NCBI GenBank assembly: GCA_022041995.1
Contig: CP074381.1
Span: 930,001-994,000 of the forward strand
DNA length: 64,000 bases
Origin: Cupriavidus necator
GTDB taxonomy: Bacteria; Pseudomonadota; Gammaproteobacteria; Burkholderiales; Burkholderiaceae
Reading direction: 5' to 3'
This document shows, one piece after another, positions 9,728 through 18,708 of this stretch (position 1 is its first letter; every line of letters begins with the position of its first letter). Position numbers and translations under genes: made by a program. The notes below the pieces were generated by a model. It made no database searches. It was not told the DNA's origin and saw only the letters and a list, made by a program, of their open reading frames with translations.

Positions 9728-11584
9728 TCAGTTGCCGCCCGATGCGGTGCGTCCGGCCGTAGCCGCGGCCCTGGCCTGGGCCAGGCGGGCGGCGGTGGCT
9801 TCGATGCGGGCAATGCGCCCGGCCGTGTCTTCGGCCGGTGGCGCAGCCGCCGTGCTGCGGGTCGCCGCCGGGGCGGGCAGGGCAGGGCGCGTGCCTGCCG
9901 CCGCCGCCGGTTCGCGTGCGGCCGGCGCCGGCTCGTCCAGCGGCTTGCCGTTCGGCACGGCCGAGATCGAGGTGGCGGGCGTACCTTCGCTGCGCGGTGC
10001 CGCGGGCGGCACGGCGGGTGCTGCGGCTGGTGCGGCAGGCTGTGACGGCGCAGGCGCGGGCTGCGGCGTACGCTTGCCGTCGCCTTCCATGTTGCCCATG
10101 AAGTAGAGCGACAGCTGGTTGGGCGTGGAGAAGCTGTCGGTCGGCAGCGGGTAGTTGTTGGTCTGCATCGGCTTGACCAGGCGCGGCGTGATGATGAACA
10201 CCAGTTCGGTCAGGTCCTGCTGGTACTGCGTGCTGCGGAACAGCGTGCCCAGCACCGGCACTTCGCCGGCACCCGGCAGTGCCTTGAGCGAGCCGCGCGC
10301 GCTGTCCGTCAGCAGGCCGCCGATGGCGAAGCTCTCGCCATCGCGCATCTGCACGGTGGTGGAGGCGCGGCGGGTGGTAATCACCGGCAGCACGGTCTGG
10401 CCGGCCAGGGTGCCGCCGCGTACGGTAGCGCCGGTAGGCGACAGCTCGGACACTTCGGGTGCCACTTTCAGGTGGATGCGGCCATTGGCCAGCACCGTAG
10501 GCGTGAACTTCAGCCCGACGCCGAACTCCTCTTCCTGCAGCGTGACCGTCCCAGCCCCGTTAAGCACGTTGGCCTGTGCCACCGGGATATAGATCTTGCC
10601 GCCGGCGAGGAAGCTCGCTTCCTGGCCGCTGATGGTGACCAGGTTCGGTTCGGCCAGGATCTTGACCAGGCTGTCGTTCTTCTGCGCATCGATGGCGAAC
10701 TCGAACGGCCGGTTGTTAGCCTTGCTGCCGAAGAAGGCCGCCGAAGCGCCGGTCAGCAATGACGTTACCAGCGCGCCGCTCCATGAGCCGAAGCCGCCCT
10801 GCAGATTCACCGCAGAGCCGAGCTGGTTCAGCAGCGTCTTGGAGACCTCTGCGACCTTTACTTCCAGCATCACCTGCTGCGGGGTGTCGACCGACAGCAT
10901 GTTCAGCACATTGCCCTTCTTGTTGGCATCGCCGCCATGCGCCGCATTGGCGTAGGCCTGGGCGATCTCCATCGCTTGCTGTGCGGCCTGTGCGTTGGTT
11001 ACGCTCCCGGTCAGCACCAGGTTGTCGGCGGCCGTGGTCACGCGGATGCCGGACTCGCCTGGCAGCAACTGGCTGAGCGAGGTCTGCAATCCGCCGGCGT
11101 CGGCATTGACCACCACATTGATGATGCTGCAACTGCCGCTGCGGCCTTGCACGATCATGTTGGTGGTGCCCACTGTCCGGCCCAGGACATAGAGCGTCTG
11201 TGGCGACACCATGGTGGCTTGCACTACGTTGGGATTGCCCAGGGTACGGTTGCGTACCGCCTCCGGCAGGGTGATCAGCTGTGATTTGCCGACCGGCACT
11301 ACCACGGTCGATTCACTGCGAATGGAACCGGTGCAGTTAGGGCCGCGAGCATCTGCGGAAGGCGCCGGCGGCGCCGACGTGGCCGGCGCGCTCGCTCCGG
11401 GCGTCATGCTGATGGTCATCTGCATCGGGCCCTGGGGCGCCTTGGAGGCAGCCGGTGCGATCGCCTTGGTCAGGTTGCCTGCCTCGATGGCAGTCTGTGC
11501 CGCCGCGGCCAGCGGCGTGCAGAGAATGGTGGCCAGCACCAGGATGCGGGTGCTGCCTGCGGCTTCAGATCGTTTCTGGTTCAT
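9728..11584 (-). CDS. rcpA: Tad pilus outer-membrane secretin RcpA/CpaC
   Basis: A 618-residue secretin forming the outer-membrane pore for the Flp pilus. A signal peptide (about residues 1-29, ending AAAAQT) precedes a Pro/Ala-rich linker. The N-terminal pilus-formation domain (VVVPVGKSQLITLPEAVRN), a BON-like segment (RVTTAADNLVLTGSVTNAQ) and the secretin core (EVKVAEVSK, LAEPNLVTISGQEASFLAGG, PVITTRRASTTVQMRDGESFAIGGLL, VFIITPRLV) follow. After the secretin core comes an unusual tail of about 130 residues, very rich in Pro and Ala and ending in a possible helix (ARIEATAARLAQARAAA). Typical CpaC proteins are nearer 450-550 residues, so the tail is an extension. Confidence 0.93.
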   Translation of the reverse strand: MNQKRSEAAGSTRILVLATILCTPLAAAAQTAIEAGNLTKAIAPAASKAPQGPMQMTISMTPGASAPATSAPPAPSADARGPNCTGSIRSESTVVVPVGKSQLITLPEAVRNRTLGNPNVVQATMVSPQTLYVLGRTVGTTNMIVQGRSGSCSIINVVVNADAGGLQTSLSQLLPGESGIRVTTAADNLVLTGSVTNAQAAQQAMEIAQAYANAAHGGDANKKGNVLNMLSVDTPQQVMLEVKVAEVSKTLLNQLGSAVNLQGGFGSWSGALVTSLLTGASAAFFGSKANNRPFEFAIDAQKNDSLVKILAEPNLVTISGQEASFLAGGKIYIPVAQANVLNGAGTVTLQEEEFGVGLKFTPTVLANGRIHLKVAPEVSELSPTGATVRGGTLAGQTVLPVITTRRASTTVQMRDGESFAIGGLLTDSARGSLKALPGAGEVPVLGTLFRSTQYQQDLTELVFIITPRLVKPMQTNNYPLPTDSFSTPNQLSLYFMGNMEGDGKRTPQPAPAPSQPAAPAAAPAVPPAAPRSEGTPATSISAVPNGKPLDEPAPAAREPAAAAGTRPALPAPAATRSTAAAPPAEDTAGRIARIEATAARLAQARAAATAGRTASGGN

Positions 11585-11650
11585 TTTGAATCTCCCCCCG
11601 GAGAGGCTGTGTAGCAGCTCAGAATTCGTTGGATGCCTTGGCGTACGCGC

Positions 11651-12492
11651 TCAGAAGCACTCGACGCCGCCCTGCATGCCTGCCAGCACGCCGATGCAGT
11701 TGCCGGAGCGCGCGGGCGCCGCCGCCACCGTGCGGGTCTTGACCACGGTGCGGGTCTCGGTCTTGGTAACCACCTTGGGCGGTGCCTCGGGCGTCTTGCC
11801 CAGCAGCGTGCCTTTGGTGGCGCCGCCGGTATTGATGTCGGCCACGTCCATCTGGTTGCGCAGCACCAGCGAGAGGGTGCCCACGCTGCGGGCCACGTCC
11901 AGCTTCTCGGCCTGGTCGGGCGTGACTTCCAGCGTCACTGCATTGACCACCTTGGGCTGGGTGTCGTCGCGGCTGACCTGCTGCGCTACCGCCAGCACCA
12001 GGATCTTCTCAAGCACGATCTTCGAGATGCTGCCGCCCTGGGTGCTCTTGGCTTCGTCGTTGGTATTGACGATCACGTCGACGTAGTTGCCGGCAGCGCG
12101 AAGCCGGCCACGCCCACGACGTCGTTGACGCGCACGGTGATGGCGCGCTTGCCATCATTGATCACCGCCGACAGGCCACCCTTGGTCCCCACCGGCGCCA
12201 GCTTGGCGTCGAGGATGGGTTCGCCGCGCTGCAGGCTGGTACGTACCACACGGCCTTCCAGCATCTTGAGGTCTTCGAAGGTACCCGGCGGCACGCTGCC
12301 GGCCGGCCAGTTGACGAGGCGCAACTGGCTGCCGTTGAGCGGCTGCCCCAGATTCAGGTCGTTGGCGGCGACGACCACTTGCTTGACCGAGCCGGATGAC
12401 TGCTGGACCAGCCATCGCGACGCCGACACCACCGCCGCCACGCCGGCGACGAGGGCAATCAGCAGCATCAGGATTGCACGTGTGTTCTTCAT
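11651..12492 (-). CDS. cpaB: Flp pilus assembly protein CpaB/RcpC, apparent frameshift
   Basis: A periplasmic, membrane-anchored SAF-domain protein of the Tad system. The first part (start 12492, good GGGGGAGA site) gives MKNTRAILMLLIALVAGVAA, a membrane anchor, then the SAF region with AANDLNLGQPLNG and GKRAITVRVNDVVGVAGFALP. At that point the frame is lost. The rest of the family sequence (GNYVDVIVNTNDE...) continues in another frame down to a TGA at 11651. The gene is 842 bases; adding one base gives 843 (280 residues plus stop), the normal length. The missing base is a C on the plus strand in the GCC at about 12090-12092. It could be a sequencing error or a real inactivating deletion. Confidence 0.88.
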
Positions 12493-12535
12493 GATGACTC
12501 TCCCCCTACAGTTGTCTGAATACCCGGTGTACAGT

Positions 12536-13954
12536 TCAGCTTGCGGCGCGGTGGTCGCCAGCCCATCGATGGATGGCGCCATGTGCCGGCACGGCATCGG
12601 CCACGGTGCGCAGCCCGTAGTAGCTCTGCCAGGCAGACAGCAGGCCTGCCTCGGTCACTTGCGGGGCGTGGCCGTGGTAGCGCACGCCCGAATGCACCAG
12701 CTGCAGCAGGTCGCGCGGGATGCAGGCCAGCAGTGGCGTGTCGCTGGCGTAGTGCAGGCTGTCCACCAGGAAGTCGAACATCGCGTCCGTGCTGGTCATC
12801 CCGAATTCCGCGGCGGTGCGCTGGTAAACCTCGCGGTAATCGTCCACCGACAGCGGACCCACGTAGAGCTTGCTGCCCAGCCGGCGCAGGAAGGCATCGT
12901 CCTCGAGCGCCGACGGTTCGAGATTGGTCGAGAACACCGGCCAGACATCGAACGGCACCGAAAAGCGCACCCCGGTCTGCAGTGTGAACATGTCGATGCC
13001 GCGGTCCAGCGGCACGATCCAGCGGTTCAGCAGATCGCTGACGCCGACCATCTGCCGGCCCAGATCGTCGACGATGTAGATGCCGTTGTTGGCCTTCATG
13101 TGCGGCGGTGCCTGGTAAAAGCCGGCGGCCTGGTCATGACGCAGGTCCAGCATGGATAACGTCAGTTCGCCGCCTGACAGCACCACCGGGCGATGGCACA
13201 GGACCCAGCGGCGGTCCAGCGAGCGGCGCGCAAGCGATGCCTCGCTGTCGTCGAAGGGCACATGGACCAGCGGGTCGAAGACCTGGATGATCTCGCCGGC
13301 CACGGTGATGGCATGCGGCACCGGCACCGCGCCAGGCAGCAAGGTGCCCAGCCGTTGTGCAAGGTAGGTCTTGCCGCTGCCAGCCGGGCCGTAGATCATG
13401 AGGGCACGGCAGGTGTTCAAGGCCATGCCGATCGCGTCGAGCAAATGGACGGGGATGACCAGGTCATGAAACGCCGCGGTGACGTCGGCCTTGGTCACGG
13501 CGGCATGGCTGACCGAGTGGCGCTTGACGGCATCCAGGTAGGCATCCAGCGTGACCGGTGCCGCGCCCACGTAGGCGCAGCGCGCCGACGCTTCGGCCGC
13601 GCGAGCATAGCCGGCATCGGTGAGACGGAAGCGTACGTCCAGGTCGCTGGAGCCACGGTGCGCGATTTCCAGCAAGCGCTCCCGCACGGCCACGGCGGCA
13701 ATCTCATTGACGACCAGCGCCGGCAGCTTGAGCGTGTCGGTCAGCACCGCCAGCATGACCGTCCGGTGCTGGTAGGCGGCCTTCATCAGCAGGCCAAGCA
13801 ACTGCGCGATGTCCAGCCCGGTATCGGCTATGGTGCGCGGCAGTACATGCCACGGCGGCAGCGGCAGCATGCCGTGTTCGGCATGGACGCCCCTGGTGCT
13901 CGTGACCGGCTCGAGCAGCCGCGGTGCGTGCCCTGTGTCGTGTTGCTCGTTCAT
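12536..13954 (-). CDS. MoxR-like AAA+ ATPase of the tad operon
   Basis: A 472-residue cytoplasmic protein. Residues about 40-160 look like a helical, possibly winged-helix domain (VNEIAAVAVRERLLEIA, VRFRLTDAGYARAAEA). The AAA+ part has Walker A GPAGSGKT at 189-196, a Walker B-like strand GIYIVDDLG with D296/D297, a sensor-like FSTNLEPS and an FLRRLGSKL segment resembling an arginine-finger region. Walker B ends in Asp-Asp rather than Asp-Glu. It lies 43 bases upstream of cpaB and 72 downstream of tadV, in the same direction, so it is very likely cotranscribed. It is not one of the classical Tad components. I infer an assembly or regulatory role, but no function is established to my knowledge. 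Confidence 0.8.
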   Translation of the reverse strand: MNEQHDTGHAPRLLEPVTSTRGVHAEHGMLPLPPWHVLPRTIADTGLDIAQLLGLLMKAAYQHRTVMLAVLTDTLKLPALVVNEIAAVAVRERLLEIAHRGSSDLDVRFRLTDAGYARAAEASARCAYVGAAPVTLDAYLDAVKRHSVSHAAVTKADVTAAFHDLVIPVHLLDAIGMALNTCRALMIYGPAGSGKTYLAQRLGTLLPGAVPVPHAITVAGEIIQVFDPLVHVPFDDSEASLARRSLDRRWVLCHRPVVLSGGELTLSMLDLRHDQAAGFYQAPPHMKANNGIYIVDDLGRQMVGVSDLLNRWIVPLDRGIDMFTLQTGVRFSVPFDVWPVFSTNLEPSALEDDAFLRRLGSKLYVGPLSVDDYREVYQRTAAEFGMTSTDAMFDFLVDSLHYASDTPLLACIPRDLLQLVHSGVRYHGHAPQVTEAGLLSAWQSYYGLRTVADAVPAHGAIHRWAGDHRAAS

Positions 13955-14026
13955 TGCCGTCCCCCTGAACTTTTGTTGCATCTCGTCAAGATCCGCCTTG
14001 GCCAGAGCCAGATGGTCCTGTGCTCG

Positions 14027-14533
14027 TCAGACACTCATGAACAACATTCCTACCGTGCCGGCTGCAATGGCGACGCCGTAGGGCAGGGTGCCTACGGAAG
14101 GCATCCCGCGGCCAGTCCTGACCACGCCGGTGACGCTCTCGAAGAGCTGGCGGCCCTGCCCGGACCGGATTGCGGCCGCGATGCCCCACAGGCCGCCCAG
14201 CACGAAGGTTGCCAAGGTAATGCGCAAGGCCATTCCCGCGCCCAGCCAGGCGCCGACCGCGGCAATCAGCTTCACGTCGCCGGCGGCCATGCCACGCAGC
14301 AGATAGAAAGGCAGGAACAGAAAGAAGCCGGTAAGCCAGCCAAGTGCCCACGTCCAGGTTCCAGCCTGGAATCCGTGCAGGCAGATCTGGACCGGCCAAG
14401 CCAGCAGCCAGGCGCCGAACGTGAGCCAGTTGGGAATGCGCCGCCACTGGATGTCGGTCGCCGCGGCCGTCAGGACCAGCGCAATGACGCATGGTCCAAC
14501 CAGCGGCGCCAGGGGGTTGAATTCGGTGGACAT
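14027..14533 (-). CDS. tadV: TadV prepilin peptidase (A24 family)
   Basis: A 168-residue polytopic inner-membrane aspartic protease that cleaves the leader peptides of Flp pilins and TadE-like pseudopilins. The two catalytic Asp motifs of family A24 are visible: AATDIQWRRIPN near residue 27 and GMAAGDVKLIAA near residue 86. About six hydrophobic segments are present. It lacks the N-terminal methylase domain of PilD-type enzymes, as is normal for TadV/CpaA. It lies 24 bases downstream of the nearest Flp pilin gene. Confidence 0.92.
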   Translation of the reverse strand: MSTEFNPLAPLVGPCVIALVLTAAATDIQWRRIPNWLTFGAWLLAWPVQICLHGFQAGTWTWALGWLTGFFLFLPFYLLRGMAAGDVKLIAAVGAWLGAGMALRITLATFVLGGLWGIAAAIRSGQGRQLFESVTGVVRTGRGMPSVGTLPYGVAIAAGTVGMLFMSV

Positions 14534-14557
14534 GATTTGTTCCGGCTGCTCGGTTTC

Positions 14558-14731
14558 TCAGGGCATGGCCCGGGCGACGGTGTCGTACAAGTCGCCGACC
14601 TTCTGTCCGAGCACCATGACCGATGAAATGATCACCAGTGCGATCAACATGGCGATGAGCGCGTACTCGATAGATGTCACACCGCGCTCCGCCCGAATGA
14701 ATGCGACCACGCCTTCAGCCTGCTTGAACAT
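14558..14731 (-). CDS. flp: Flp-type major pilin (second)
   Basis: A 57-residue Flp/Fap pilin precursor. A leader of about 17 residues ends in Gly before VTSIEYALIAMLIALVII, giving the Flp signature with Glu-Tyr at +5/+6 of the mature protein and a single hydrophobic helix. The mature pilin is about 40 residues. Start 14731 has GGAGAG 5 bases upstream. It is clearly related to, but different from, the pilin 73 bases upstream; the mature C-terminal halves share few residues. Confidence 0.92.
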   Translation of the reverse strand: MFKQAEGVVAFIRAERGVTSIEYALIAMLIALVIISSVMVLGQKVGDLYDTVARAMP

Positions 14732-14804
14732 GACATCTCTCCGGTAAGCGCGCGCGAGCGGCATCTTGTTGCCTGAAGGCCGCTCGCACGCACGGGCACA
14801 ACGA

Positions 14805-14975
14805 TTACAGCGCGCTCTGAATCTTGTCGAAGACGGTGCTGAGCTTGGTGCCGACAAGCGTGGCGCCGGCAATGATCATGAGCGCGATCAGTGCTGCGAT
14901 CAGGCCATACTCGATTGCCGTGACGCCATCTTCTTCAAGGATGAAACGCTTGGTGTTGTCGAAGAGCTTTTGCAT
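14805..14975 (-). CDS. flp: Flp-type major pilin (first gene of the operon)
   Basis: A 56-residue Flp pilin precursor, read directly from the minus strand: MQKLFDNTKRFILEEDG, then VTAIEYGLIAALIALMIIAG and a short C-terminus ending DKIQSAL. The Gly-Val cleavage site and Glu-Tyr at +5/+6 are typical. A strong AAGGAG site lies 6 bases before ATG 14975. It is the first gene of the minus-strand tad operon, with a long untranslated or promoter region upstream, and is likely the most abundantly made pilin. Confidence 0.93.
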   Translation of the reverse strand: MQKLFDNTKRFILEEDGVTAIEYGLIAALIALMIIAGATLVGTKLSTVFDKIQSAL

Positions 14976-15967
14976 GATGATCTCCTTCAGGTAAGGACAT
15001 TGCTGCTACGGGTGGAAAAAGCTGTGCGGACGCCGGATGCAAGGCGGACCGCAGGTGGCGCACTCATGGAACGGCCATTGGCCGCCGCGGACCTGCTTGC
15101 GCATCTGCCTGGCAGCGCGGCGTGGCTGGGCCGAAGAGAGGACCCTGCACGGGATTCCCTGCTGCCCAGCGGCGCCGATTCTTGCCAGGACGGGCATCAC
15201 CGAGCGCGATGCGATGGCTTCGCGACGGTGGATGTGCCAGGCAGGTTTCCGATCTGCTTGCATGTCTGTTGGAGGCTTCCGTTCACTGTTGCGGGGCGGT
15301 CTCCGCTGACCGTCATCGGCCAGCGCGCCATTCGTGATGCCTGCCCGGCAAGGCCAGCGCCGGGCCGGGTCATCATGCCAACGCAAAACGTGGGCCACCT
15401 GTGCAAGGCGCTTGTTTTACAAGGCATTCTCGCCAGTCGAGGCCGCGGCTTGCCGCGTCGCGGTCCGTCGGGCACGGCCGGCGTTTCTCAGGCGAATCGT
15501 GCTTATTTCCTGGATCCTTGCCGCCGCGCGCGCGAAACACTCTGCATTGCTGCCGGCCTGAGCCAAAGGGATGAGCGGCTGCCGGTGGGGCACAGTACTT
15601 TTGGTTGAAGCGCGGCGCCGCGTCGCAACCCAGCCGCCAAAAGGATGGTCTGCGGTGCGGCACGTTCCCCGGCTGTCCGCGTTTCATTCAAGAAACGAAG
15701 GGATTGCGCTAAAGCGGGCTGGTTGCCCGGTCCTGCCGGCGGCATGCGGGGGGCGGCGGCAAAGTGGGCGCCATGGCTGCGCGCTGTTCAGTTTAGAAAC
15801 GCTTTCTGCAAGCGCCACAGTGCGCATTTACGCTGCCGGGATTGTGCTTGTTTAATGACGCCCGAGCGATAAGAATGAAACGGAACTGCGGGGCCTGACC
15901 CTGGCATGTACGAAGAAGAAATCGGGCATGTGCGATGCCGCGGAACAGATTGACGGATGGGGGAGCG
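14976..15967. other. Long divergent intergenic region, about 990 bases
   Basis: It separates the divergent Flp pilin and GT87-type genes. The open frames inside have no convincing ribosome sites, no family resemblance and overlap one another. I could not find a clear sigma-70 or sigma-54 promoter by eye. It should hold the promoters of both operons and is long enough for upstream activator sites or a small RNA, but nothing specific can be supported. Confidence 0.6.
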
Positions 15968-17215
15968 ATGAGCCTGGACCATAGCTCGGCGGTAGTGCCG
16001 AGATCAGTGATCTCCAGACACTGGCTGGACCTGGATCGGCTGCGGGTCTACAGCATAGCCATGCTGCTTATCTATGGTGTGCTGATGGTGTTGTGGGCCT
16101 GGGAAACGAAGGGTTTCACCTCCGACAGGGTGGTGCGCCCCGGGGCAGACTATTCCGTCTTCTGGAGTGCGTCATACCTGGCGCTGCAAGGCGAGGCGGC
16201 CAGGGTCTATGACTACGCCTCGCTTCAGCCTGTGATCATGGCCTTCGGCTCGGTAAGGGGGGACGAACACTTCTTTCTGCCATGGCTCTATCCGCCGACG
16301 TTTCTGCTGTTTGTCTTGCCGCTGTCGTTGCTGCCGTTCGCATTGAGCTATTTGTTCTTCACGGCCGGAACGGCAGTCATGTATATGGCCGCTATTGTCA
16401 GGATCCTGGACATGCGTGCCGTGCCTCGGCACGTGGTGCTGCTGCCCGTGGTGGCATTTTCCGGCGGCCTTGAGGCTGCCATGATCGGGCAGAACTCACT
16501 TCTGACGGCCGGGATTGCAGCATGGTCACTTATCCACCTGAGAAGCCGTCCCGTGCTTGCCGGGATCCTGGTTGGATTGCTGAGCGTAAAGCCACAGCTT
16601 GCTGTGGTGCTCCCTTTGGCAATGCTGGCAGACCGCGCATGGAAAGCATTCTTTATTGCCGCTGCAACCGCAGTTGTGATGGCTGCCAGCAGTGTCGGTC
16701 TGTTCGGGTGGGAGGCCGTCTCAGCTTTCCTTGAAAACAGCAGCCTTGTTCGGGAGCAATTGCTGGATCAGGGGCGGAAGGGGTGGTACTCCAGCCCGAC
16801 AGTATTTGCCATGATGCGCCTCGGCGGTGCTCCCGTGGCGGCAGCGTATGGCGCGCAGGCCGTGTGCGCATTGTTCGCCATCGTTGCGTTGCTCAAAGTT
16901 TGGAGGAGCCAGACTTCGATAGAGCTGCGCATCGCGGCGGCGGCGACTGCCACTCTGCTGGTAAGTCCATACCTGTGGTACTACGAACTGACCTGGCTGG
17001 GCATTGCTATTGCCGGGATCACGGCCGACGGCATGCGGCGTGGTTGGAACAAGGGCGAGCGAGAACTGATGGTCGCGGCCTGGCTTTTGCCCTTCTTGTT
17101 AGGCGTCAATCGCGTGACGGAGCTACCGCATGCTGGGTCGGTTGTGACGATGCTGTTGATGGCGGCAATTCTTCGCAGAACTCGGAGCGGAACGAGTTCG
17201 ACTGGCGCGCAATAG
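15968..17215 (+). CDS. GT87-like (DUF2029) membrane glycosyltransferase
   Basis: A 415-residue polytopic membrane protein with about ten hydrophobic segments. The pattern GADYSVFWSASYLALQGEAARVYDY, then PWLYPPTFLLFVLPLSLLPF and GILVGLLSVKPQLAVVLPLAML, is typical of the DUF2029/GT87 family. These transferases use polyprenyl-phosphate sugars (mycobacterial members use decaprenyl-phosphate mannose or arabinose). The acidic residue in the first loop (GADYSVFW) is a plausible catalytic residue. ATG 15968 is preceded by GGGGGAGCG; an upstream in-frame ATG at 15935 lacks this. The downstream DPM-like GT2 genes could supply its lipid-linked sugar donor. The acceptor is unknown. Confidence 0.8.
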   Translation: MSLDHSSAVVPRSVISRHWLDLDRLRVYSIAMLLIYGVLMVLWAWETKGFTSDRVVRPGADYSVFWSASYLALQGEAARVYDYASLQPVIMAFGSVRGDEHFFLPWLYPPTFLLFVLPLSLLPFALSYLFFTAGTAVMYMAAIVRILDMRAVPRHVVLLPVVAFSGGLEAAMIGQNSLLTAGIAAWSLIHLRSRPVLAGILVGLLSVKPQLAVVLPLAMLADRAWKAFFIAAATAVVMAASSVGLFGWEAVSAFLENSSLVREQLLDQGRKGWYSSPTVFAMMRLGGAPVAAAYGAQAVCALFAIVALLKVWRSQTSIELRIAAAATATLLVSPYLWYYELTWLGIAIAGITADGMRRGWNKGERELMVAAWLLPFLLGVNRVTELPHAGSVVTMLLMAAILRRTRSGTSSTGAQ

Positions 17216-17379
17216 AGCGCTTTAGGCGCTGGATCATGGACTGTGCTCCGGCGGGAAAATGACTAGTAGTCAGGCGTATGCGGCCTATCCACTTTGAGTG
17301 GTCTGCTGGAAAATAATAGAACCGCAGAGGCGCAATTATCGCGGTGTGCGCACAAGCCACGCCGCCTCGGGAGGGGATC

Positions 17380-18393
17380 ATGTCGGGTCCATACGATGTC
17401 AAGCTGCTTTCTCTGGTTGTGCCCTGCTACAACGAATCAGAAGGCATCGAGAACTTCTTCGACTGTGTCATTCCAGTGCTCGAGTCCATCGATGCACTCC
17501 GCTTCGAGATTGTGCTGGTCAATGACGGCAGCTCGGACGATACGCTGGACAAGCTCATTACCTTTTCGCGCCAGGACGCGCGTGTGCGGGTCGTGGACCT
17601 GACGCGGAATTTCGGCAAGGAAGCGGCCCTCACGGCCGGTCTCGATGAAGCTTTGGGCGATGCAGTGATTCCCATAGACGCCGACTTGCAGGACCCGCCC
17701 TCGCTGATCCCGGAACTGGTCATGCGCTGGCGTGAAGGGGCGGAGGTGGTGCTCGCGCAACGCCGTAGCCGTGCGTGCGATTCATGGCTGAAGCGTGTGA
17801 CCGCGGACGCCTACTACCGCGTCCATAACAAACTGTCCGACCAGAAGCTGCCGGTGAATGTAGGGGATTTCCGCCTCATGGACCGAGTGGTGATCAACGC
17901 GCTCAAGCAGATGCCTGAACGACGCCGCTTCATGAAAGGCTTATTTGCATGGGTGGGGTTCAGTACGGTGGTTGTTCCGTACGAGCGCGAGCCGCGCATT
18001 GCGGGGGAGTCGAAATTCTCCGGGTGGCGCCTCTGGAACCTCGCGCTGGAGGGGATTACCAGCTTCAGCACCATACCCCTCAGGAGTTGGACCTATCTTG
18101 GCTCCGCGATTGCCTTCCTGGCCTTCCTGTACGGAACATTCATCGTGCTGCGTACGATGGTACTCGGGGTGGATGTCCCAGGCTATGCCTCCGTGCTGTC
18201 TCTGCTGCTGTTCTTTGGCGGGGTGCAACTGATCGGCCTGGGCGTGGTGGGCGAGTACATCGGACGTATCTATGACGAGGCGAAGGGACGTCCGATCTAC
18301 TTGATTAAGCGCCGGTACCAGGAGACCCGCCCGCAGGGTGGTGTATCGGGCGGCAGGAAGGTAGTCCGGCTTGCCAGTGCGAAGCGTGGATAA
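17380..18393 (+). CDS. GT2 family polyprenyl-phosphate glycosyltransferase
   Basis: A 337-residue DPM/ArnC/GtrB-like enzyme that transfers a sugar from a nucleotide donor to undecaprenyl phosphate on the cytoplasmic face. The GT-A domain starts LSLVVPCYNESEGIENFF, has IVLVNDGSSDDT, the DxD-type PIDADLQDPPSLIPEL and FRLMDRVVINALKQMPERRRFMKGL. Two transmembrane helices (about residues 238-260 and 270-300) follow. ATG 17380 is chosen for the GGGAGGGG 4-5 bases upstream. It is 164 bases downstream of the GT87-like gene, same strand. The sugar cannot be told from sequence. Confidence 0.87.
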   Translation: MSGPYDVKLLSLVVPCYNESEGIENFFDCVIPVLESIDALRFEIVLVNDGSSDDTLDKLITFSRQDARVRVVDLTRNFGKEAALTAGLDEALGDAVIPIDADLQDPPSLIPELVMRWREGAEVVLAQRRSRACDSWLKRVTADAYYRVHNKLSDQKLPVNVGDFRLMDRVVINALKQMPERRRFMKGLFAWVGFSTVVVPYEREPRIAGESKFSGWRLWNLALEGITSFSTIPLRSWTYLGSAIAFLAFLYGTFIVLRTMVLGVDVPGYASVLSLLLFFGGVQLIGLGVVGEYIGRIYDEAKGRPIYLIKRRYQETRPQGGVSGGRKVVRLASAKRG

Positions 18394-18708
18394 GCTGAAT
18401 GACACGGGATGTCGACCATGGACAAAGCTGAATTCGGCAGGTACTCGGACGAGCATACGGCCTTGCACGCCGTGGATATCGCTGCGGCAGAGGAGTCGCC
18501 GTCGTTCTTCGCAAGCTATCAGATCGCTGACGTCCTGCAATTGGTCGAGCGACGGCATACCAGGCGCGCCCATAGCACCAGTCTGCTGACCGCGCATCTT
18601 CGCGAGAGTATCCGCCAAGATACGCAACTACCTTGCCCGAGTCGGCTTGCTGTTCAACACGCTCCAAGCCAAACGTCGTCAGACAATGGCTCGAAAGCGG
18701 GAAGTGTC
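18394..18708 (+). other. 315-base gap between the two GT2 genes
   Basis: The frame of the next gene stays open back to an ATG at 18418/18409, which would add about 100 residues. That extension does not look like a glycosyltransferase N-terminus, while an ATG with a proper GCGGGAAG site exists at 18709. I see no other gene or clear signal here. Confidence 0.5.

Noticed and set aside
14766..15608. 280-codon plus-strand frame over the Flp pilin and its upstream region
   Set aside because: Overlaps a clear Flp gene on the other strand, poor start, no family resemblance.
18409..18708. 100-residue N-terminal extension of the second GT2 gene
   Set aside because: GT2 homology starts at 18709 where a proper ribosome site is present; the extension resembles no known domain.
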